Shown here: piece after piece, positions 1 through 7,609 of the stretch | Layout of the letters: each line of letters starts with the position of its first letter | Numbering within the stretch: the stretch's first letter is position 1 | DNA from: Chloroflexota bacterium | GTDB taxonomy: Bacteria > Chloroflexota > Dehalococcoidia > SHYD01 | DNA: 45,597 nucleotides | Direction: 5' to 3' | Assembly: GCA_016190485.1 (NCBI GenBank) | Contig: JACPQN010000142.1 | Coordinates: 1 to 45,597, forward strand | Translations under genes and position numbers: made by a program | The notes under the pieces: model-generated | The model's database searches: none | Told to the model about the DNA's origin: nothing | Seen by the model: the letters and a program-made list of their open reading frames with translations, nothing else

Positions 1-127
1 AGGTACGAGGGCCGTGGCAATCTGGGAGGGGATAACGATCCCCTGCGAGGAGGACGGCTTCCCTCCTCCAGATTGCCACGCTTGTCCTGAGCCTGCTGAA
101 GGTCGGCTTCGCCTCCTCGCAATGACA
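1..127. repeat. Dispersed palindromic repeat, CATTGCGAGG family
   Basis: Imperfect inverted repeat. The left arm contains GTGGCAATCT and the right arm AGATTGCCACG followed by CCTCGCAATGACA. The same arms recur at 26870-26973, 36738-36860 and 38195-38232. The element is cut by the window edge. It carries an internal TCCTGAGCCTGCTGAAGG segment resembling the stem-loop family described elsewhere. It is non-coding and probably a REP/MITE-like element. Confidence 0.7.
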
Positions 128-227
128 AATTCGCGGCGTTCTTAGCCGCCTGCGGGGCTACCCCCACAGGCGGAGGAGGACACCCGCCGCGACGGGCGCC
201 TTCCCTGGGTTTGCGAAGCGTACGAGC

Positions 228-737
228 CTACGACGCCGGGTAGACAGACTCCCCACCCACCGGCTGGAGGGATGGCTGGCGCCGCACCGAAGCTCCCTTG
301 GTAGCCCAGAAGATCTCGGCAATACGCTGCACCACCCCCACCAGATCCTGCGCCGCTTGGGCGTCCAGGTTCTGCTTGTTCCGGCCACCCAGCTTCACCG
401 CCGTCCAGAAGGTGGCGTGGAGGTCCGGATACTTTTCCAGGTGCTCCGGGCGGAAGTAGTCGCCCCAGAGGATCAGCAGCTCCCGCTTGCAGAGATCGGC
501 GTGCTGCTCTTTGGTGGTGATGTAGCGGGAGAGGGTGTTGGTGTAGGCGTCCTGCTCGGCCTTGCTGGCCCCATCAGCGGGCTTGTTCAGGCCCTGAACC
601 AGTTGCACCATCCGCAGCACCGTCTGGGCGGCAAGCTGGGCCACATGGGGATCGTAAATGCCACAGGGGATATCGCAATGGGCGTAGGCCGCCTCTGCTC
701 CAACCAACCGATATACTAGTCCACGTAGGCTAAACAT
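228..737 (-). CDS. sodN: Nickel superoxide dismutase (SodN)
   Basis: 169-aa protein that dismutates superoxide with a nickel centre. The family hallmark is the nickel hook, mature N-terminus HCxxPCGxY, seen here as His20-Cys21-Asp-Ile-Pro-Cys25-Gly-Ile-Tyr28. The first 19 residues (ending AAYA) are therefore a propeptide that must be removed so that His20 becomes the amino-terminal ligand. The predicted mature chain is about 150 aa, longer than the roughly 117 aa of Streptomyces SodN, because of a C-terminal tail. A GAGGAGG ribosome site lies 6 nt before the ATG. The usual partner, the SodX maturation peptidase, is not visible beside it. The hook makes the family assignment secure. Confidence 0.93.
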   Translation of the reverse strand: MFSLRGLVYRLVGAEAAYAHCDIPCGIYDPHVAQLAAQTVLRMVQLVQGLNKPADGASKAEQDAYTNTLSRYITTKEQHADLCKRELLILWGDYFRPEHLEKYPDLHATFWTAVKLGGRNKQNLDAQAAQDLVGVVQRIAEIFWATKGASVRRQPSLQPVGGESVYPAS

Positions 738-918
738 GGGGTATCCTCCTCGGCGGGAAAATTTGCCCCTCTAGCTTACTGAAGAATGGACGACAAGACA
801 ACCAGCCGTGCAGCACCTGCCGGCTTAGCCGCAGGAAGCGGTCGCTGGCATGGTGCACCACCCGCCCTATCTGGCTGAAGATGGCACACCGCAGCCGCTT
901 GGGCCGTGCTCGGCGGTA
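738..918. other. Intergenic region sodN / binding protein
   Basis: 181 bp between two leftward genes. It holds the sodN ribosome-binding site at its left end. I see no clear terminator hairpin with a T tract and no further gene. Confidence 0.4.
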
Positions 919-2538
919 CTACTTATCCAGCCACACGTCCCGGAAGCGGGTGTTGTTGTAGCTGCTGGGGTGGAGGGTGTAGTTCTTCACGTACCTCCAA
1001 GTGACGTTCCGGGCCCTGCTCCAGCCGAACACCATCTTCATGGCAGTGGGAACGGCCTTGCGCTCCAGCTCCAGCACCAGGGCCTTGCGCTTGGCCGGGT
1101 CGACTTCCTGAGACTGCCGCTCGAAGAGGGCGTCGATGTCCGGGAAGCAGAGGCGGGCGTAGTTGCGGAAGGAGTTGCACAGGTAGTGCTCGCTATAGAT
1201 GGCGTCGGGGTCGTCCAGGGCAAAGCCGTAACCCCAGACCAGCATGTCGAAATCGCCCCGCTCCGACAGCTCGTAGGAGCGAGCGGTTTCCTGGGGCTTG
1301 ATCTCCGCGGTGATGTTCAGCTTGCGGAGCTGGTCCACCGCGAAGGTGGAAGCGTCGATGAGGGGCTGGCGGTTCCGCACGAAGATATTGGTCTTAAAGC
1401 CCTCGGCATAGCCTGCCTCTACCATCAGCCGCTTCGCCTGCTCCGCCTCAGCGGTCTTGTCCTTGGCGTAGCCCGGTAGCTTCCGCAGCTCCTCTTGAGA
1501 GAGGGTCCACGCCCCGCTGGGCGGCAGGAAACCGCCGATGTCGGCGTCGCCCTGGGCCAGCACCTTTATGGAGGCGTCGCGATCGATGACGAGGTTGATG
1601 GCCTCCCGCACCCGGACGTCATCGAAGGGCTTTCGGGACGGGTTCACGTGGAGAAAGCCTATCCCGCCCATGCCGCCGATGGTCTGAAAGTTGAGCTGAT
1701 CGCCCATCTCTTGCTTGAGCTTCTGGAAATCCAGCGTGTTGGGCCCGTCCATCATCACCTGGCCGGTGCGGAACGCGGCCCCCCGAGTGCCCTGGTCGGG
1801 CACGATGAGCATCTTGATGCCGTCCAGGTAGGGGCGATCCTTCCTCCAGTAGTCCTGGTTCCGCTCGTACTCCAGGCTGGTACCACGGATGTACTCCTTG
1901 AGCTTGAAGGGGCCGGTGCCCATCAGCTCCTTCTTGGGGGCTTCGTGCCCCTTGGCCTCGATCCACTCCTTGTCGTACATGCTCATCCAGCCGCTGGCCA
2001 GGTTGGGCAGCAGCGACGGCGTTGGGCGCTTGAGCAGGATGCGCACGGCGTAGTCGTCCGGGGTCTCGATGCCAGCCACGTGGGGGAAGGCGTCCTTACG
2101 GGGGCTGTTGACGCCTCTGGGCGGGTTGATCACCCGCTCCAGGGTGAACTTGACGTCGGCGGCTGTGAAGGGGTTGCCGTTCTGGAAGCGGACGCCCCGG
2201 CGCAGGCGGAACAGGTAGCTCCGGCCATCTGGCGCCAGCTCCCAGGACTCCGCCAGGTCTGGCACAATCTCGCCGGGGCGAGCAGGGTCGAACATGATCA
2301 GGTTGTCGTACACCGGGGCCGCGGCATCGGTGTTGGAGGATTCCTGGTGCATGTCGAAGGTGGGCGGGTCGCCGGACTGAGGAAAGAGGAGCATGAGCAC
2401 ACCCCCCCGCTTACCCTCCACCGCAGCAGGTTGCTGGGCCGCCGGTTGCTCCGGCTGCGGGGCGCACCCCTGCGCCCCCACTACGATGGCAAGACCCAGC
2501 GCCACTGACAAGGCGAGCCCTGCTCGGTGATCCGTCAT
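919..2538 (-). CDS. ABC transporter substrate-binding lipoprotein, family 5
   Basis: 539-aa extracytoplasmic binding protein of the SBP_bac_5 (peptide/nickel/opine) family. The N-terminus has a lipoprotein signal ending GAQGC, followed by a Pro/Gln/Ala-rich tether. Typical family segments follow, including DLAESWELAPDGRSY and FRLRRGVRFQNGNPFTAADV (residues about 110-150). The ATG at 2538 is preferred because AGGAGGTG sits just upstream and the signal peptide begins there; an in-frame start at 2736 would bury it. No permease or ATPase is adjacent, so it is an orphan binding protein or works with another system such as the permeases at 5651-7540. The ligand cannot be read from sequence. Confidence 0.9.
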   Translation of the reverse strand: MTDHRAGLALSVALGLAIVVGAQGCAPQPEQPAAQQPAAVEGKRGGVLMLLFPQSGDPPTFDMHQESSNTDAAAPVYDNLIMFDPARPGEIVPDLAESWELAPDGRSYLFRLRRGVRFQNGNPFTAADVKFTLERVINPPRGVNSPRKDAFPHVAGIETPDDYAVRILLKRPTPSLLPNLASGWMSMYDKEWIEAKGHEAPKKELMGTGPFKLKEYIRGTSLEYERNQDYWRKDRPYLDGIKMLIVPDQGTRGAAFRTGQVMMDGPNTLDFQKLKQEMGDQLNFQTIGGMGGIGFLHVNPSRKPFDDVRVREAINLVIDRDASIKVLAQGDADIGGFLPPSGAWTLSQEELRKLPGYAKDKTAEAEQAKRLMVEAGYAEGFKTNIFVRNRQPLIDASTFAVDQLRKLNITAEIKPQETARSYELSERGDFDMLVWGYGFALDDPDAIYSEHYLCNSFRNYARLCFPDIDALFERQSQEVDPAKRKALVLELERKAVPTAMKMVFGWSRARNVTWRYVKNYTLHPSSYNNTRFRDVWLDK

Positions 2539-2582
2539 CACGCACCTCCTGGCGCACACAACGCTATAGGACATATTAAAGC

Positions 2583-2610
2583 AGTCTATCACCTTTGATG
2601 GTATTTTCAA
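2583..2610 (-). promoter_or_regulatory. Sigma70-like promoter for the binding-protein gene
   Basis: On the minus strand, TTGAAA (2605-2610), a 16-nt spacer and TAGACT (2583-2588) lie about 45 nt upstream of the ATG at 2538. The -10 box matches 4 of 6 consensus bases. Confidence 0.4.
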
Positions 2611-2614
2611 GGTA

Positions 2615-2765
2615 CACCAAGGGCGAGCGTTTAGCAGCCCGCTCTTCGAGCCCGCCGGCAGGCGGGCTGGCTTGGTCGAGATGCATGTCCTGAGCATGCC
2701 GAAGGGGCGAGCGTTGGTCGAGCCTGTCGAGACCAACGCCCTTGGTAAACACTCTCACCAAGGGC
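2615..2765. repeat. MITE-like element with 10-bp flanking direct repeats
   Basis: CACCAAGGGC occurs at 2615-2624 and again at 2756-2765, bounding about 131 bp. The ends just inside are GAGCGTTTA and the inverse of AGAGTGTTTA. Inside are a perfect GCCCGCC/GGCGGGC hairpin and a 9-bp stem GCGTTGGTC/GACCAACGC around the loop GAGCCTGTCGA (2711-2739). The layout matches the element at 5338-5455, so I read it as a non-autonomous mobile repeat with target-site duplication. Confidence 0.55.
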
Positions 2766-2878
2766 AAGAGTGTCCCAGATCTCGCCCCAACTGGCCAAAG
2801 GGCCTCGCGATATGCTTCCGCCCCACCAAGGGTTGTGCTACCATAGGGGCCACCTAAAGCACTTTCGGGAGGTGCGGC

Positions 2879-3106
2879 ATGCCAAAGAGCGACGCTGAGA
2901 TTACCACCCAGATGGAGGAGTTCTGCCAGCGGGTCCTGCAGGGCGCGAAGCCCAAAATCCTGAACCGGGATGAGATGGAGGCCCAGGCGTCACTGAAGGG
3001 CAAGTATGCCCAGGGGTACCGGGTAGCCCAGGCGCAGCATGGCCTCCGCACCTACACCGTGACTTTCAATCCCACCACGGAGCGCCTGGAAGTCGAGTAC
3101 CACTAG
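2879..3106 (+). CDS. Small hypothetical protein (75 aa)
   Basis: I do not recognise the family. The 75-aa soluble, mixed-charge protein starts MPKSDAEITTQMEEFCQRVL and contains one Cys (Cys16). The second half looks beta-rich (TYTVTFNPTTERLEVEYH). A GGGAGGTG ribosome site precedes the ATG by a normal distance, and a strong terminator follows at 3209-3246, which supports a real single-gene unit. Confidence 0.6.
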   Translation: MPKSDAEITTQMEEFCQRVLQGAKPKILNRDEMEAQASLKGKYAQGYRVAQAQHGLRTYTVTFNPTTERLEVEYH

Positions 3107-3208
3107 CGCGCCCCCGTCACAGTAGCAGGGGGTGTGAGCAGCGGGTTCCCGGGGCGCTAAGCGCTGCTCCGGGTGCTATTGGCGCAAGACCAACCATACT
3201 GCGTGAGT

Positions 3209-3246
3209 ACAGCGTCTCCTTCAAGACGTAGGAGACGCTGTTTCTT
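3209..3246 (+). terminator. Rho-independent terminator
   Basis: Perfect 11-bp stem ACAGCGTCTCC / GGAGACGCTGT with an 11-nt loop, followed by TTTCTTTG. It closes the small gene ending at 3106. Confidence 0.85.
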
Positions 3247-3258
3247 TGAGTATGCCCC

Positions 3259-3287
3259 TTGACAGACTAACTACATAAGGCTACAGT
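3259..3287 (+). promoter_or_regulatory. Sigma70-like promoter for the PD40 gene
   Basis: TTGACA (3259-3264), 17-nt spacer, TACAGT (3282-3287). It starts just after the previous terminator and points at the membrane-anchored propeller gene. Confidence 0.7.
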
Positions 3288-3329
3288 ACACCCATTGTTG
3301 TAACAAGAATGCATTTTCTGAGGGGAGCG

Positions 3330-4430
3330 ATGATACGGCCTTTTCTTGCGGCCCTGGCCCTGGCCGGGCTGGTGATGGTGACGCTGTGGGGCGTGCTGGT
3401 CATGGTGCGCAACTCCCTGGCGGTGGTGGATCGGAACAGCATCTCGGCTGCGTCGGAGGCCAACGTGCAGAGCGCTCCAATACCAGCGCCGGCGCCGGGT
3501 GGACGCGTCGCCTTTAGTCAGGGCGGCCGTATCGGGATGGCCCTGGCGAATGGGAGCGGGGCGCGTTTCCTCACGGCAGGTCCGGGCGACCACAGCCCGG
3601 CCTGGTCGCCCGACGGCACGCTGGTCGCGTTCGTCGCGGCGGGCGGGCCAGAGCGCAGCGGCGTCTACGTCGTCAGCGCCGAGGGCGCCCAGGAGCGGCG
3701 GGTGGCCCAGGGCGGCGGTCTCCACAGCCGCCCAAGCTGGTCCCCGGATAGCCGCAAGCTGGTCTTCCTGGACCGCGCCGTCGGCAAGCAGGGCCTCGTT
3801 GTGGTCAACGCTGATGGCTCGGAGTTGACCCAGATCTTCAAGGGCGCCGCCAATGCGCCTGCCTGGTCTCCCGATGGCCGCTGGATCGCGTTCACCTTCA
3901 ACCCAGGCCCCACCCGAGGCGGGGTCTACGTGACGGACCCCGACGGGGCCGAGGCCAAAGTGGTGCTGGGCGGCGTGTTCGGCGACGTCACCTGGTCGCC
4001 CGACAGCGCCTCCCTGGCGGTGCGGGGCCTCGCCTGGCTTTCCGGCGAGCCTGCGGGAATCCGGGGCGCGCTGGCCAGGGAGCAGGTGGTGGTGGTGCAG
4101 CGGACTTCTGGTAAGGCGGCGTTGCTGACGGAGGACGCGGCGGGTGGCGACTGGGCGCCCGTCTGGTCGCCAGACGGCACGTGGGTGGCTGCGGTGATGG
4201 CAGGCGAGGCCGGCCAGCGCCTAGTGGCGCTGCCAGTGGTGGGGGGTGCCGAGCGCACCCTGGCCCAGGGGCAGCGCTTCATCAGCCCCGCCTGGTCTGC
4301 CGACGGCGCAGCGCTGGCCGTGGCGCAGCCGCAGGGCGAGGGCCCGCAGGCGCAGGTATCGATCGTGAAGGCGGACGCTTCCGGGACACGCCCTTTTGCG
4401 CCCGGCGAGTTCCCGGCGTGGGCGCGGTGA
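3330..4430 (+). CDS. Membrane-anchored PD40/TolB-like beta-propeller protein
   Basis: 366-aa protein with an N-terminal signal anchor (residues about 4-27) and an extracytoplasmic domain of at least six WSPDG-type PD40 repeats: PAWSPDGTLVAF, PSWSPDSRKLVF, PAWSPDGRWIAF, VTWSPDSASLAV, PVWSPDGTWVAA and PAWSADGAALAV. Such repeats form TolB-like propellers that bind proteins or peptides; no enzymatic residues are visible. The ATG at 3330 has AGGGGAG upstream; an in-frame ATG at 3309 would be very close to the predicted transcription start. It lies 93 bp before the MerT-HMA gene on the same strand and could share its transcript. The specific role is unknown. Confidence 0.8.
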   Translation: MIRPFLAALALAGLVMVTLWGVLVMVRNSLAVVDRNSISAASEANVQSAPIPAPAPGGRVAFSQGGRIGMALANGSGARFLTAGPGDHSPAWSPDGTLVAFVAAGGPERSGVYVVSAEGAQERRVAQGGGLHSRPSWSPDSRKLVFLDRAVGKQGLVVVNADGSELTQIFKGAANAPAWSPDGRWIAFTFNPGPTRGGVYVTDPDGAEAKVVLGGVFGDVTWSPDSASLAVRGLAWLSGEPAGIRGALAREQVVVVQRTSGKAALLTEDAAGGDWAPVWSPDGTWVAAVMAGEAGQRLVALPVVGGAERTLAQGQRFISPAWSADGAALAVAQPQGEGPQAQVSIVKADASGTRPFAPGEFPAWAR

Positions 4431-4523
4431 GGGTGTCGAGTTTGACTCCGGGTCCTGCGGCAGGCCGCGGAGGTCAGCCAGGTCACATAGTTTCTTAGCC
4501 CATAGCATAAAAGGAGGGAGCGC

Positions 4524-5258
4524 ATGCTCCGACAGCTCTGGCAGTTCCGGGCGATCCAGTGGTCTCTGGGAGGCGGTTTGCTGGCCAGCCTCTGCTGCGT
4601 CGGGCCGCCGCTGGCGGTGATGCTAGGGCTGTCCGGCGCCAGCTTCCTGGCGGGCATGACGCTGCTGAGCCCCTACTTCTACGGGGCCAGCTTCCTGCTG
4701 CTGCTGGCGGGCTACGTGTACACCCAGCGGCGACAGAGCGGGGCCTGTAGCCTGGGGGAGCAGCGGCGCAACCGTTGGCTCTTTCCCCTGGTCATGGCGG
4801 GCATGATGAGCGGCTCCTACCTGCTGCTGACGGAGGGGCTGACTCCCCTGCTCACACCCGCCGCCAGCGCCCGGTTGGCGCCGGATGCGCAGCAGATGCT
4901 GGCGATGCCCGGGATGGACCATGGGGCGATGAGCAGTGCCGACATGGTGAGGACGGCGAGCGCATCCCCCGCAGACCGGCCGGTGATGGCCGCCGCGGCC
5001 GTGCCCATGGTGATGGCGGGCACGATCCACCGGGCCGAGCTGGCGGTGGATAAGATGACCTGAGCGGGCTGAGCGACCGCCGTCGAAGCGGCTGCCGTGT
5101 CGCAGCCGGGCGTGCTCCACGTCGAGGTGCATTTCCCCCAGGGGACGGGGGTCCTGTTCTACGATAGCAGCAAAGTGAACGTGCAGGAGCTGGTGAAGTA
5201 CGTGAGTGAGAAGACCAAGTTTCCCACCAGCGTCAGGGTGGACCAGGTGGTCCGCTAG
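4524..5258 (+). CDS. MerT-like membrane protein fused to HMA domain; putative double-selenocysteine protein
   Basis: Conceptual 244-aa product if UGA at 5061-5063 and 5070-5072 are read as selenocysteine (residues 180 and 183). Residues 1-110 resemble MerT: about three membrane segments (about 13-36, 50-67, 86-103) with the vicinal pair Cys24-Cys25 in LCCVGPP. A Met/His-rich loop follows (MPGMDHGAM, about 128-136). Residues about 170-244 form an HMA (MerP-like) domain. The usual MTCxxC metal site appears as MT-UGA-AG-UGA-ATAVEAA, then PGVLHVEVHF and a normal domain end at TAG 5256. Both UGAs fall exactly on the two metal-binding cysteines, and a SECIS-like hairpin follows at 5089-5108. The likely role is soft-metal (mercury or copper) binding and uptake. 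An automatic caller would stop at 179 aa. The ATG has AGGAGGG upstream. Confidence 0.85.
5061..5072 (+). other. Two recoded UGA codons (UxxU metal site)
   Basis: In-frame TGA codons at 5061-5063 and 5070-5072 are separated by GCG GGC (Ala-Gly), giving U-A-G-U at the place of the HMA CxxC. Downstream codons continue the HMA domain in the same frame without any indel. queA, dnaN and the PD40 gene end in UGA, so UGA is not globally reassigned. Confidence 0.85.
5089..5108 (+). promoter_or_regulatory. Bacterial SECIS-like hairpin
   Basis: Perfect 7-bp stem CGGCUGC/GCAGCCG with a 6-nt loop CGUGUC that holds G at position 2 and a GU pair, as in bacterial SECIS apical loops. The loop begins 23 nt after the second UGA and 32 nt after the first, inside the spacing expected for SelB recruitment, so one element could serve both codons. 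Confidence 0.65.
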
Positions 5259-5273
5259 CGCGGTTTACCTCTG

Positions 5274-5320
5274 CACGCAGGAGGCTCTCCCCCTTCGGGC
5301 CTCCTGCGTGGTTTCTTTTG
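5274..5320 (+). terminator. Rho-independent terminator of the MerT-HMA gene
   Basis: Perfect 12-bp stem CACGCAGGAGGC / GCCTCCTGCGTG (5274-5285, 5299-5310) followed by GTTTCTTTTG. It begins 15 nt after the TAG at 5256, not after the first UGA. This supports 5258 as the true gene end. Confidence 0.9.
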
Positions 5321-5337
5321 GGGGGGGCGTCAAACTG

Positions 5338-5455
5338 CCCCTGGTGAGAGTGTTTAATAACTCCGCACTGCAGGCTGAAGCCTGCAGCATAGCCGCTCAG
5401 AATGCCTCAGGCGTGAGCCTGAGGTGGCAGGTTGATAAACACCCTCCCCTGGTGA
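5338..5455. repeat. MITE-like element with 10-bp flanking direct repeats
   Basis: CCCCTGGTGA is repeated at 5338-5347 and 5446-5455. Inside, the ends are GAGTGTTTAATAAC and the inverse of AGGGTGTTTATCAAC. The interior holds two perfect 8-bp hairpins, CTGCAGGC-tgaa-GCCTGCAG (5368-5387) and CCTCAGGC-gtga-GCCTGAGG (5405-5424). It is non-coding and has the same organisation as the element at 2615-2765. Confidence 0.6.
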
Positions 5456-5506
5456 CCGCTGAACAACAGGGAAATCACGTTCGCTGCGCGCTCCTGGGCG
5501 GGTGTG

Positions 5507-5572
5507 CCGCCGTTTGCTGAGCTTGTCGAAGCGACCGGCGGCGGTGCCTGAGGCTCTCGAAGGCACCGCCGC
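5507..5572. repeat. Two overlapping constant-loop stem-loops
   Basis: The first (5507-5541) has a 12-nt stem with 10 pairs (CCGCCGTTTGCT / AGCGACCGGCGG) around GAGCTTGTCGA. The second (5538-5572) has a perfect 12-bp stem (GCGGCGGTGCCT / AGGCACCGCCGC) around GAGGCTCTCGA. The loops match those at 2720-2730, in mnmG at 35232-35242 and at 38029-38039, while the stems differ. They fill the gap after the leftward permease operon and could act as a terminator there, but no T tract is visible. Confidence 0.6.
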
Positions 5573-5650
5573 TCTGGCGTTATGCAGCGGTCTCCCCTGG
5601 CCTGTGTCCTCAGCACACCAGTAGGGCCGCCGGGGCCCTGGCGCCTCCTC

Positions 5651-6556
5651 CTACCCTGCAAAACCGCGCTGGCGGGGGTCCAGGATGTCGCGCAGGGCGT
5701 CTCCCAGGAGGTTGATAGAGAGGATGGCAAGGCTGATGGCCAATCCGGGGAAAAAGGCGTTCCAGGGAGCGATCTCAAAGTACTGGCGGGCGTAGCCACT
5801 GAGCATGCTCCCCCAGGAGGGTTCTGGGGGCTGGGTGCCCATGCCCAGGAAACTGAGCACCGCTTCCCACATGATGGCCCGCCCCATGGCCAAGGTAGCC
5901 AGGACAATGATGGGGGCAAAGACGTTGGGAAGGATGTGGCGGGCCAGGATCCGGGCGGACCCGGCGCCCATGGCCCGGGCGGCCTCCACGTATTGCTCCT
6001 CCTTGACGGAGAGGACGGAGCCCCGCACCACCCGAGAAGCGCCGGGGATCATGACGATCCCCACCGCGATCATCACGTTGGTCGTGCTGGGCCCCAGAAC
6101 GGCCATGATGGCCAGCGCCAGCACCAGGAGGGGGAAGGCCATCATGGCGTCGATCAGCCGCTGGATCGCCATGTCCAGGCGGCCGCCCCAGTAGGCCGAG
6201 ACCAGCCCTAACAGCGTACCCAGCGTCGTGCCGATGGCCACAGTGACGATGCCCACATACAGGGAGATGCGGGCGCCGAAGATGACCCGGCTCAGGACGT
6301 CCCGTCCCACGTCATCGGTGCCCAGGAGGTGCTTGGCGCTGGGCGCGACCAGGATGTCTATCCGGTCTTGCACGTAAGGGCTATAGGGGGCGAGCAGCGG
6401 CGCAAAGACCGCCACGAACACCAGCAGGAGAAAGGTCAAGGCCGAGACGGCGCCCAGGCGTTTCCTGGCGGCCAGGTGCGCCAGGCGGCTCCATCTCCCC
6501 GTTCTGGGCGCAAGAGATATCAGAACCGCCGCCGCGGTGTTGCTGCTACTTACCAT
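5651..6556 (-). CDS. ABC transporter permease, DppC/OppC type
   Basis: 301-aa inner-membrane permease of the peptide/nickel transport family. It has an N-terminal membrane segment (about 35-55), the OppC-type segment ending HLLGTDDVGRDVLSRV, five further helices, and the EAA loop EAARAMGAGSARILARHILPN-like (residues about 190-210) that docks the ATPase. It is the last gene of a leftward operon: binding protein (9232-7610), DppB-type permease (7540-6596), then this gene 39 bp later. AGGGGGAT lies upstream of the ATG. No ATPase genes (DppD/F) follow, so they must be encoded elsewhere. Confidence 0.93.
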   Translation of the reverse strand: MVSSSNTAAAVLISLAPRTGRWSRLAHLAARKRLGAVSALTFLLLVFVAVFAPLLAPYSPYVQDRIDILVAPSAKHLLGTDDVGRDVLSRVIFGARISLYVGIVTVAIGTTLGTLLGLVSAYWGGRLDMAIQRLIDAMMAFPLLVLALAIMAVLGPSTTNVMIAVGIVMIPGASRVVRGSVLSVKEEQYVEAARAMGAGSARILARHILPNVFAPIIVLATLAMGRAIMWEAVLSFLGMGTQPPEPSWGSMLSGYARQYFEIAPWNAFFPGLAISLAILSINLLGDALRDILDPRQRGFAG

Positions 6557-6595
6557 AGGGCATCCCCCTCAGGGCACTGGGCAGCCCTCGCTGCC

Positions 6596-7540
6596 TTATC
6601 TGTATCGAATGCGCGGATCAAACCACGCGTAGAAGAGGTCTACCAGCAGGTTCACCGTCACCATCACCAGGGCGGCCAGGAGCACGTTAGCCTGGAGCTG
6701 GGGATAGTCCCGCTGGAAAATGGCGTCCAGGGTGGACTTTCCCAGGCCCGGGAGGGAGAAGATGACCTCCATGACCACGGTGCCGCCCATGAGGTAGCCA
6801 AACTGCACCCCCATGATGGTGATCACCGGAATCATGGCGTTCTTCAGGGCATGGCGGATGATCACGGAGCGCTCCCGGAGCCCCTTGGCCCACGCGGTGC
6901 GGATGTAGTCCTGGCGCAGCACCTCCAGCATCTGGGAGCGGGTCATGCGCATGACGCTGGCCGAGAGAGCGGCGCCCATGGCCAGGGCTGGCAGGATGAA
7001 CTGCTGGAGGTTGGTGCCTGGGTCCTGGAAGAGGGGGATGTACCCCGGCCGGGGCATCCAGTGGAACCACAGGGAGGAGAAGCCGATGATGAGGGTGGCG
7101 ATCCAGAAGTCGGGCACGGAGAGGCCGCCGATACTCACCAGCCGCCCGGCGTAATCGGGCCAGGTGTCCTGGCGGATGGCGGAGATGATGCCCACGGGGA
7201 TGGCGATGCAGAGGGATATGAGCATGGCCAGGGTGGCCAGCTCCAAGGTGACCGGCAGCCGCTTGAGGATCTCGTCCCGCACCGGGCGTCCTGTCCAGAG
7301 GGAGTTGCCAAACTCGCCCCGCGCCACGCCCCAGAGCCAGATGAGGTACTGCTCGTGGAAGGGTTTGGTGAGGCCGAGCTGCTCCCGGGCCAGCTCCATG
7401 TTCCGGACATTCCCCGACTCTACCAGCATCAGCTCTACCACGTCGCCGGGGACCAGCCGGATGATGGAGAAGACCATGATGGAGACCAGGAACATCACGG
7501 GCGCCAGCATCAGCAGCCGGCGAAGGAAGTATTCTTGCAT
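6596..7540 (-). CDS. ABC transporter permease, DppB/OppB type
   Basis: 314-aa inner-membrane permease. It begins with the family helix MQEYFLRRLLMLAPVMFLVS and has about six membrane segments. The EAA-type ATPase-contact loop is VLRQDYIRTAWAKGLRERS (about 197-215), and the C-terminus is the usual FYAWFDPRIRYR. It pairs with the DppC-type subunit downstream as a heterodimeric channel for an oligopeptide-, nickel- or opine-like ligand delivered by the lipoprotein encoded upstream. Confidence 0.93.
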   Translation of the reverse strand: MQEYFLRRLLMLAPVMFLVSIMVFSIIRLVPGDVVELMLVESGNVRNMELAREQLGLTKPFHEQYLIWLWGVARGEFGNSLWTGRPVRDEILKRLPVTLELATLAMLISLCIAIPVGIISAIRQDTWPDYAGRLVSIGGLSVPDFWIATLIIGFSSLWFHWMPRPGYIPLFQDPGTNLQQFILPALAMGAALSASVMRMTRSQMLEVLRQDYIRTAWAKGLRERSVIIRHALKNAMIPVITIMGVQFGYLMGGTVVMEVIFSLPGLGKSTLDAIFQRDYPQLQANVLLAALVMVTVNLLVDLFYAWFDPRIRYR

Positions 7541-7609
7541 GGGGTCGTGCCTCGTTCCTAGGGGCCAGTGCTCCCGGGGGCGCTGGTTGCGCGCGGCAGG
7601 AGCATGGCC

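Noticed and set aside
5061-5072. Premature stop or sequencing error truncating MerT at 179 aa
   Set aside because: Two independent TGAs hit exactly the two HMA cysteine codons, the frame is otherwise clean to a TAG, and the terminator follows that TAG.
5651-7540. Long plus-strand open frames opposite the permease genes
   Set aside because: They are GC-rich shadow frames rich in Gly/His/Asp with no domain; the minus-strand permeases are unmistakable.
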